Shown here: one piece after another, positions 19,486-24,407 of the stretch
How positions within the stretch are numbered: position 1 is the stretch's first letter
Layout of the letters: every line of letters begins with the position of its first letter
Source of the DNA: a virus
Reading direction: 5' to 3' (one strand)
Length of the DNA stretch: 24,407 nt
IMG/VR virus record: IMGVR_UViG_3300031963_000897
Span: 1-24,407 of that record
Program-made: the position numbers and the translations under genes
Notes under the pieces: model-generated
Told to the model about the DNA's origin: nothing
Seen by the model: only the letters and a program-made list of their open reading frames with translations
Database searches by the model: none

Positions 19486-22400
19486 TTATCCCAGATTCTG
19501 AAGCCCGCGCCCGACCAGCGCCAGTTGCGCCAGTTGCGTGAGCCCCGATGGAGAGTATGCTTGACCAGTTGCTTGCGTCGAACTGGTTTGCGTGGTTGGC
19601 GTAATCGGGGCGATGCCACGCAGTTGATTGTTGAGCCACTCGGCCTGCTGCCTAGCATAATCCCGTTCAGCCGCAAACTGCTGGTAAGCAGCATCGTATT
19701 GGCGTTGTTGCTGCGCCTGCTGAGAGGCGCCGGCAGCTTCCAGCGACGCAACATCAGCGGCGCGAAGACCTTGCTCTTGTTGAGCCAGCGTTGCAATTTG
19801 TTGCAGAGCCGACTGTTGCCGTGCAAGATCAGTTGAGCGTGCGGTCGCTGCCGTATTCGCAAGGTTCGTCAGCGCGGCCTGTTGGCCGGCAGTCAGATTG
19901 CCCATCAGTTGGGCCTGCTGGCCGTACTGCTGCGCCCCCTGCAACTGCTGCCCAATCGCCGACTGTTGCAACCCAGCCAGAGCCTGCCCGCCTTGCAAGA
20001 TTGCCTGCTGTTGGGCGCTTGTCAGTGCGCCAACATTCTGGCCAATCTGCCCAAGCTGCGCAGCGCCAGTCAAGCGCTGGCCAATCGCGGCCTGCTGTGT
20101 CCCGGCGAGAGCTTGCCCGACATTCAGCAACGCGGCTTGCTGCGCCTGAGTCAAGCCGCCAAGCGTCTGACCAACCTGCCCCATCTGCGCCGCGCCTGCG
20201 AGTTGCTGCGCGATTTGTTGCTGATACGCGCCCTGCGCGGCTTGTCCCGCTCCCAGCAGCGTAGCCTGTTGCGCTTGCGTGAGGCCGCCGAGGATTTGGC
20301 CCATCTGGCCCAGTTGCGTGCCGCCAGACAACATCCTAGTCAGATCCGCCTGCTGCGCTGCCTGAGAGGCTTGCGCGGCTTGCAGCGCGGCGGCCTGCTG
20401 TTGCCCGCCAAACGTGCCCGCAATCTGCCCCAGTTGACCCTGGGCTTGCGCCGCAGCCAGCGCCCGAGCAACATCCGTTGCCTGCGCGCCCTGCGCCGCT
20501 TGCGCAGCCTGGAGGGCCGCTGCCTGCTGCTGGCCTGCAAAGCCACCAGCAACCTGCCCCAACTGCCCCTGCGCCTGCGCTGCTGCGAGGATGCGAGCAG
20601 CGTCAGTCGTTTGAGCGGATTGAGCAGCTTGAGCAGCTTGCAGAATCGCAGCTTGCTGTTGAGTCCCGAGAGCCCCCAGCGCTTGCCCAAACTGACCTTG
20701 CGTTTGCGCTGCTGCTAGAGCCCGAGCGGCATCGCTGGTCTGAGCGGCTTGCGTGGCCTGTGCGGCTTGCAGTTGCGCCGCCTGTGCCTGCGTGCCAAGA
20801 CCGCCCATCGTGCCTGCCAGTCCTGCCTGCGCCTGCGCCGCCGCCAAGGCTCGCGCCGCGTCAGTCGATTGAGCGGCTTGCGTGGCCTGCGCAGCTTGCA
20901 GAGCAGCGCCTTGCTGTTGCGTCCCCAGCGCGCCAAGCGTTTGCCCAACCTGGGCCTGAGCCTGCGCCGCAGCCAGCGCGCGCGCCGCATCGGTCGCTTG
21001 CGCAGCCTGCGTAGCCTGCGCTGCCTGCAATTCAGCAGCCTGCTGTTGCGTACCCAGCGCGCCAGTGACCTGACCAATCTGAGCCTCTTGCTGCGCAGCG
21101 GCGAGCGCTCGCGCTGCATCCGAAGTCTGTGCCGCCTGTGCCGCTTGGGCGGCTTGCAGAGCAGCAGTCTGTTGCTGAGTGCCCAGCGCGCCAGCCGCTT
21201 GGCCCAGTTGGCCCTGCGCTTGCGCAGCAGCAAGTGCGCGCGCGGCGTCTGTTGCTTGAGCAGCTTGCGCAGCTTGCGCGGCGCCAAGTTCCGCAGCCTG
21301 CTGCTGAGTGCCAAGCGTGCCAAGCGCTTGCCCTGCTTGCGTCTGCTGCTGAGCCGCAGCAAGCGCTCGGGCCGCATCTGATGCTTGCGCAGCCTGCGCT
21401 GCTTGTGCCGCGCTCACGCCCAGTTGCTGTTGACCAAGGCCCGCCGCCGTCTGCGCTTGCCCCAAGCTTGCGAGCGCTTGCGCCTGCTGCGCCGTAAGTT
21501 GCCCCGTCGTCTGCCCCAGTTGGGCCAGCGTTTGCATCTGCTGCCCAGTCAACTGCCCAGCCGTCTGGCCGAGTTGCGCAAACTGCCCGGCGCCTTGCAG
21601 GATGCGCGAAAGATCCGCACCGGCCACTTGGCCAGCAGTCCCGGCAAGTTGGGCCTGCCGCGCAAGATCCGCCTGCGCTGCGCTAACGGCCTGCCCGTAG
21701 CCTTGTTGCAGGGCCTGCGACTGTTCGCGCAGGATCGCCTCTTGAGTGTCGCGCAGCGCGCGGCGCCCGAACTCACCCATGCGGCTTGAGCCAAACTGCC
21801 CAGCCCGCACAAAGGCATCGGAAACCTCGGGCAGCAGGTTCTCTCGCAGATTCCGCGCGCCACGCTGCGCGATTGCGTTAAGCACCCCCTCTTGATATGG
21901 GCTCATGTACTGCTGGACCCCGCCCGCCGCAGTGCCCGCCGCCGCTTGCATATAAGGCTGAGCAGCCGCGAACGCTCGCTCAGCAAGCGATTGGCCAGCA
22001 GCCTGACCGGACATCCCCAGGAACGGCTGAGCCGCTGCCATGAGATCGTATCCAGCCGCGCGCTCCAGCATAGGCGCCGCAGCCTGCGCTGCATCCATCG
22101 CCCCAGCGCGGCCAAACGCAGTCTGCCCCGCGCCCAGCGCTTGCTGCGCCAGTGAGGGTTGCAGGTACTGCCCTTGCGCAGCCTCTAGCTGATTGGCGGT
22201 TTCAATATCCCCCGCTGCTGCGGCGCGCTGCGCTGCATCGCTCAGGTATGGTTGGGCGATGTCCAATCCGCCACGTTGCAGCGCACCGGCCTGCGCTGCC
22301 TCAAGTCGGTTGGCGGTTTCGATGTCCCCAGCCGCTGCGGCGCGTTGTGCGGCATCGCTGAAATAAGGCTGCGCAACGTCCAGGCCGCCCCGCTGAAGGG

Positions 22401-23880
22401 CGGCGGCTTGTGTTGCCTCCAGCCGGTCAGCAGTCTCAACATCTCCCGCATCAGCCGCCCGTTGCGCTGCCGCGCTCAGATACGGGCGCGCCGCTCCAAT
22501 GCCGCTGCGGGTTAGAGCGTCCTGCTGAGCCGCAGAGAGTTGCCCAGCAGTCTGCACAGCACCCGCTGCGCCCGCGCCTGCCGCAGCAGTGCCAAGCAGC
22601 GGCTGAGCAATGTCCAGACCACCGCGCTGAAGCGCACCGGCTTGCGCTGCTTCCAGCCGGTTGGCCGTTTCGATGTCACCAGCAGCAGCAGCGCGCCGTG
22701 CGGCGTCGCTTGCATACGGCTGCGCGGTTGTGAGCCCGCTTTGCTGCAGAGCAGCCTGTTGGGCAGATCGCAGTTGCTCGGCAGTCTGAACACCACCGGC
22801 CGCACCCGCTTGCTCAGCAGCAGCACCAATCATCGGCTGGGCAATGCTCAGGCCAGATTGCGCAAGGCCCGCAGCTTGATCAGCGCGCAGTTGCTCGGCG
22901 GTACGGATGCCTGCCGCTTCGCCAATGCCTGCGCCTGCCGCACCCAGATACGGGGCCGCCGCGCCAAGAGCACTGCGTTGCAGCGCAGCAGATTGATCAG
23001 CTCGGAGTTGGGAAGCAGTATCGGCAGCCCCAGCAGCAGCAAGGCCAGTGCCGGCAGTTGCAAGATACGGCGCCGCCGCCGTAGTCGCGCCTTGCGCCAA
23101 AGCGCCCGCTTGGTCGGCGCGAAGCTGCCCAGTAGTTCCTTGGGTTGCTGCGCCGCCAATCAGCCCAACCCCTTGCGACACCAGCGGCTGCGCGGCGCCC
23201 ACGGTGCTCATGCCCGTAGCGCCAGACACAAATGGCTGAAGTGCCCGCACGCCCGCGCTGTAGTCCATCCCCTGCAACTGACCGACTTGGTTTTGCAGGA
23301 AAGGCGCAGCAGCACCGACCCCGCTCATGCCGCCAGCGGTTGTTGCATATGGGGACAGGTAGCCGAGCGATGCCCCGTAATTCATGCCGCCCAGTTGCGC
23401 AGCTTGCTGCTGGAAATACGGGTTTGCAGCAGCCGCACCACTGGTCTGAAGAGCCTGACCAACAAAGGGCGCATACGTCCCAGCGGGCTGAGCATAGTTG
23501 ATGCCGCGCAGCATGGAAGACTGTTGCTGCATTGCAGGCTGCGCCGCGCCAACTTGATTAAGCGCGCCTGCTTGAGAGATGAACGGTTGAGCCGCTGCTG
23601 CGCCGCCAGGGCCTTGCGCAATCTGTTGGGTGCCTCTTGCAGCAGTCTGAAACGCCGGCCGGTATGCCCCCGCGTTTTGTCGAGCCTGCGTGTATGCCTG
23701 CTGTTGCAGTGGCGACAGTTCAGCAACCGTCGGCAGGTTGTACGCTTGGTAAGGCGTGGCCGCGACATTGAGCGCGGCATTGACCTGATTGTAAATAGCC
23801 TCCTGCATCCACCTCGGCGTTTCCGTTGAGGAGGTCGTCGCCGAAAAAGACGACAGAGGGGTGCCTTGGAAAATGCTCAT
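19486..23880 (-). CDS. Giant Ala/Gln-rich repeat virion protein, 1464 aa
   Basis: This is a probable structural or DNA-delivery protein. The N-terminus (about 20-85: TPRWMQEAIYNQVNAALNVA, then TPYQAYNLPTVAELSPLQQQ) resembles the start of large virion proteins I know from environmental phages. Then come three 39-residue units (124-240), eight exact 39-residue units (253-564) and a non-repeat domain (about 580-760), whose block QQYMSPYQEGVLNAIAQRG ... VRAGQFGSSRMGEFGRRALR is also familiar from such phages. Twelve exact 43-residue units follow (824-1339), then a helical coil to about 1418 and a Thr/Gln/Ser tail. There are almost no Cys residues and no catalytic motif. The start is fixed by an ATGA overlap with the upstream gene. 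A long fibrous or rod-like helical body is the best structural guess. Relatives may differ in repeat number. Confidence 0.75.
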   Translation of the reverse strand: MSIFQGTPLSSFSATTSSTETPRWMQEAIYNQVNAALNVAATPYQAYNLPTVAELSPLQQQAYTQARQNAGAYRPAFQTAARGTQQIAQGPGGAAAAQPFISQAGALNQVGAAQPAMQQQSSMLRGINYAQPAGTYAPFVGQALQTSGAAAANPYFQQQAAQLGGMNYGASLGYLSPYATTAGGMSGVGAAAPFLQNQVGQLQGMDYSAGVRALQPFVSGATGMSTVGAAQPLVSQGVGLIGGAATQGTTGQLRADQAGALAQGATTAAAPYLATAGTGLAAAGAADTASQLRADQSAALQRSALGAAAPYLGAAGAGIGEAAGIRTAEQLRADQAAGLAQSGLSIAQPMIGAAAEQAGAAGGVQTAEQLRSAQQAALQQSGLTTAQPYASDAARRAAAAGDIETANRLEAAQAGALQRGGLDIAQPLLGTAAAGAGAAGAVQTAGQLSAAQQDALTRSGIGAARPYLSAAAQRAADAGDVETADRLEATQAAALQRGGLDVAQPYFSDAAQRAAAAGDIETANRLEAAQAGALQRGGLDIAQPYLSDAAQRAAAAGDIETANQLEAAQGQYLQPSLAQQALGAGQTAFGRAGAMDAAQAAAPMLERAAGYDLMAAAQPFLGMSGQAAGQSLAERAFAAAQPYMQAAAGTAAGGVQQYMSPYQEGVLNAIAQRGARNLRENLLPEVSDAFVRAGQFGSSRMGEFGRRALRDTQEAILREQSQALQQGYGQAVSAAQADLARQAQLAGTAGQVAGADLSRILQGAGQFAQLGQTAGQLTGQQMQTLAQLGQTTGQLTAQQAQALASLGQAQTAAGLGQQQLGVSAAQAAQAAQASDAARALAAAQQQTQAGQALGTLGTQQQAAELGAAQAAQAAQATDAARALAAAQAQGQLGQAAGALGTQQQTAALQAAQAAQAAQTSDAARALAAAQQEAQIGQVTGALGTQQQAAELQAAQATQAAQATDAARALAAAQAQAQVGQTLGALGTQQQGAALQAAQATQAAQSTDAARALAAAQAQAGLAGTMGGLGTQAQAAQLQAAQATQAAQTSDAARALAAAQTQGQFGQALGALGTQQQAAILQAAQAAQSAQTTDAARILAAAQAQGQLGQVAGGFAGQQQAAALQAAQAAQGAQATDVARALAAAQAQGQLGQIAGTFGGQQQAAALQAAQASQAAQQADLTRMLSGGTQLGQMGQILGGLTQAQQATLLGAGQAAQGAYQQQIAQQLAGAAQMGQVGQTLGGLTQAQQAALLNVGQALAGTQQAAIGQRLTGAAQLGQIGQNVGALTSAQQQAILQGGQALAGLQQSAIGQQLQGAQQYGQQAQLMGNLTAGQQAALTNLANTAATARSTDLARQQSALQQIATLAQQEQGLRAADVASLEAAGASQQAQQQRQYDAAYQQFAAERDYARQQAEWLNNQLRGIAPITPTTQTSSTQATGQAYSPSGLTQLAQLALVGRGLQNLG
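19864..21411 (-). repeat. Twelve 43-aa (129-base) repeats in the giant protein
   Basis: Residues 824-1339 are twelve units of exactly 43. The first eight follow AAQAAQAAQATDAARALAAA, then a Q-rich turn, GALGTQQQ and AALQ. The last four (from 1168) replace the DAAR part with QQ/IGQ-L-x-G and carry GGLTQAQQA. No unit has gained or lost a residue. Confidence 0.9.
22189..23124 (-). repeat. Eight 39-aa (117-base) repeats, type B, in the giant protein
   Basis: Residues 253-564 divide into eight units of exactly 39 with no indels. The consensus is L-[RE]-A-x-Q-x-x-A-L-x-x-x-G-L-x-x-A-x-P-Y-x, ending in ETANR/Q or QTAEQ. A truncated ninth unit begins at 565. Units 7 and 8 differ at 5 of 39 residues but at about 30 of 117 bases by hand count. 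Confidence 0.9.
23161..23511 (-). repeat. Three 39-aa repeats, type A, in the giant protein
   Basis: Residues 124-162, 163-201 and 202-240 share L-x-G-[IM]-[ND]-Y at the start and G-A-A-x-P-[YFL] later on (LRGINYAQPAG, LGGMNYGASLG, LQGMDYSAGVR). They have the same length as the type B units that follow after a 12-residue linker. Confidence 0.75.
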
Positions 23881-24407
23881 CGTGCGACTCCCGACAGGTA
23901 TGCCATCGGCTGTTTAGCATTTGGGCTGAACTTGCCGCGCGCGAGCGCTTTGCCCTTGTGTTTTCGGATTTTGCTCCGCATCGCATCAAGCCTGCGGGCG
24001 CCCTCATCAACCGACCCATCGCCCAGCATGGAAACAGTTTCAGCATCCATCACATACTCACCATCGCTCAGCCGAGCATCAATGGTGTCGTCTCGACCAG
24101 ATCCGCCGCCACGCACAAATCGAGCAACTGCGCTGAGCGGGCCGCCTTGAGCATATGCCATGCCGCCGCGCGCCATTTGTTGTTGCGGTTGCGCATAGGC
24201 CGCTTGTTGCGCGCCACCCATGCCGTAACCGCTAATGATGGGCCAGTTGGTCGCCATGTATTGGGCGAGCCCCATGTTGGAGGAGGCTGCGTCAGCCTGC
24301 ATTCTGTCCCAGTCCCACGACATCGCCGGCCGGTCGAAAAATGCCTGCTGCTCTGGGGACAGTTGCGAGATCGCTTGCTGCACAGCAGGAGGCTTGCTTC
24401 CGGCCCC
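23877..24407 (-). CDS. Putative virion protein with Gly-rich 'SDGEYVMDAE' motif (partial, 5' end beyond the window)
   Basis: The frame is open to the right edge, so at least 176 residues are present and the true start is outside; the GTG at 24383 is internal. Features are LSPEQQAFFDRPAMSWDWDR, a Met/Gly/Gln-rich stretch (MARGGMAYAQGGPL), then VRGGGSGRDDTIDARLSDGE and YVMDAETVSMLGDGS, and a basic end (DAMRSKIRKHKGKALARGKF). The GGGSGRDDTI-x-A-x-LSDGEYVM motif is frequent in large tail, tape-measure or ejection proteins of phages and marks a small beta module of unknown role. It overlaps the giant repeat gene by ATGA, so the block is one leftward operon whose promoter lies beyond the window. 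Confidence 0.7.
   Translation of the reverse strand, partial: GAGSKPPAVQQAISQLSPEQQAFFDRPAMSWDWDRMQADAASSNMGLAQYMATNWPIISGYGMGGAQQAAYAQPQQQMARGGMAYAQGGPLSAVARFVRGGGSGRDDTIDARLSDGEYVMDAETVSMLGDGSVDEGARRLDAMRSKIRKHKGKALARGKFSPNAKQPMAYLSGVAR

Noticed and set aside
19864-23511. Repeat arrays as a CRISPR or non-coding satellite
   Set aside because: Units are in frame, protein-conserved, diverged in DNA, and lack spacers of unrelated sequence.
19882-23829. Several long plus-strand and other-frame open frames opposite the giant repeat gene (up to 429 aa)
   Set aside because: They mirror the 117- and 129-base repeat periods and are Arg/Leu- or Pro/Ala-rich nonsense translations. The minus frame of 1464 aa explains all of them.
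15106-24407. Diversity-generating retroelement acting on the repeat proteins
   Set aside because: No reverse transcriptase or template/variable repeat pair with adenine-biased differences is seen in the window.
1-24407. tRNA or rRNA genes, insertion sequences, attachment sites, restriction-modification pairs
   Set aside because: I saw no cloverleaf, rRNA-like sequence, transposase, integrase, terminal inverted repeats or restriction endonuclease partner for the methyltransferase-like gene. A computed tRNA scan was not possible.

Overview
This window looks like part of a tailed (Caudoviricetes-type) bacteriophage or prophage genome. The evidence is a Cro-like regulator beside a prim-pol replication gene, a long polycistron of very short overlapping genes, a phage recombination set (Sak4-like ATPase, DUF669-type ssDNA-binding candidate, PD-(D/E)XK exonuclease, VRR-NUC nuclease), and a separate opposite-strand block of very large Ala/Gln/Gly-rich proteins of virion type. 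The DNA is GC-rich. Several small accessory proteins resemble families I associate with phages of Burkholderiales and other beta/gammaproteobacteria, so a freshwater or soil betaproteobacterial host is a reasonable guess but is not shown by the sequence. No integrase, terminase, capsid, lysis gene, tRNA or rRNA is visible, so lifestyle cannot be decided. No gene-free stretch exceeds about 120 bases.

Layout. (1) 1-1521, leftward: a prim-pol/AAA ATPase replication protein that runs off the left edge, and upstream of it a 60-aa Cro-like protein. (2) About 1521-1622: a divergent control region with overlapping leftward and rightward promoter candidates. (3) 1622-4172, rightward: small, mostly unrecognised early genes. 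Two of the transcripts (before 1622 and 2718) appear to start from near-copies of one promoter-leader unit. (4) 4185-9694, rightward: DNA metabolism, in order Sak4-like ATPase, DUF3310, a helical accessory protein, DUF669, Cas4-like exonuclease, C5-methyltransferase-like protein, SF2 helicase and VRR-NUC. A hairpin with a T-tract facing leftward sits between DUF669 and the exonuclease. (5) 9687-15152, rightward: about 17 small accessory genes joined head to tail by ATGA/GTGA/TGATG overlaps. They include a ribbon-helix-helix protein, two module-sharing Ea22-like proteins, coiled-coil paralogues, a winged-helix protein, a MazG-like pyrophosphohydrolase, a NrdR-like zinc ribbon and a small membrane protein. 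(6) 15106-24407, leftward: four large proteins (685, 770, 1464 and more than 176 aa), almost contiguous and probably one late operon for internal virion or DNA-delivery proteins. The two gene blocks converge and overlap by 47 bases at 15106-15152.

How it fits together. The rightward block would supply replication, recombination and host-takeover functions early, and the leftward block at the right end would supply particle components late. The most striking object is the 1464-aa protein. It holds eight exact-length 39-aa repeats (plus three related ones) and twelve exact-length 43-aa repeats on either side of a non-repetitive domain. Neighbouring repeats have diverged in DNA more than in protein, so the arrays look selected rather than like recent slippage products.
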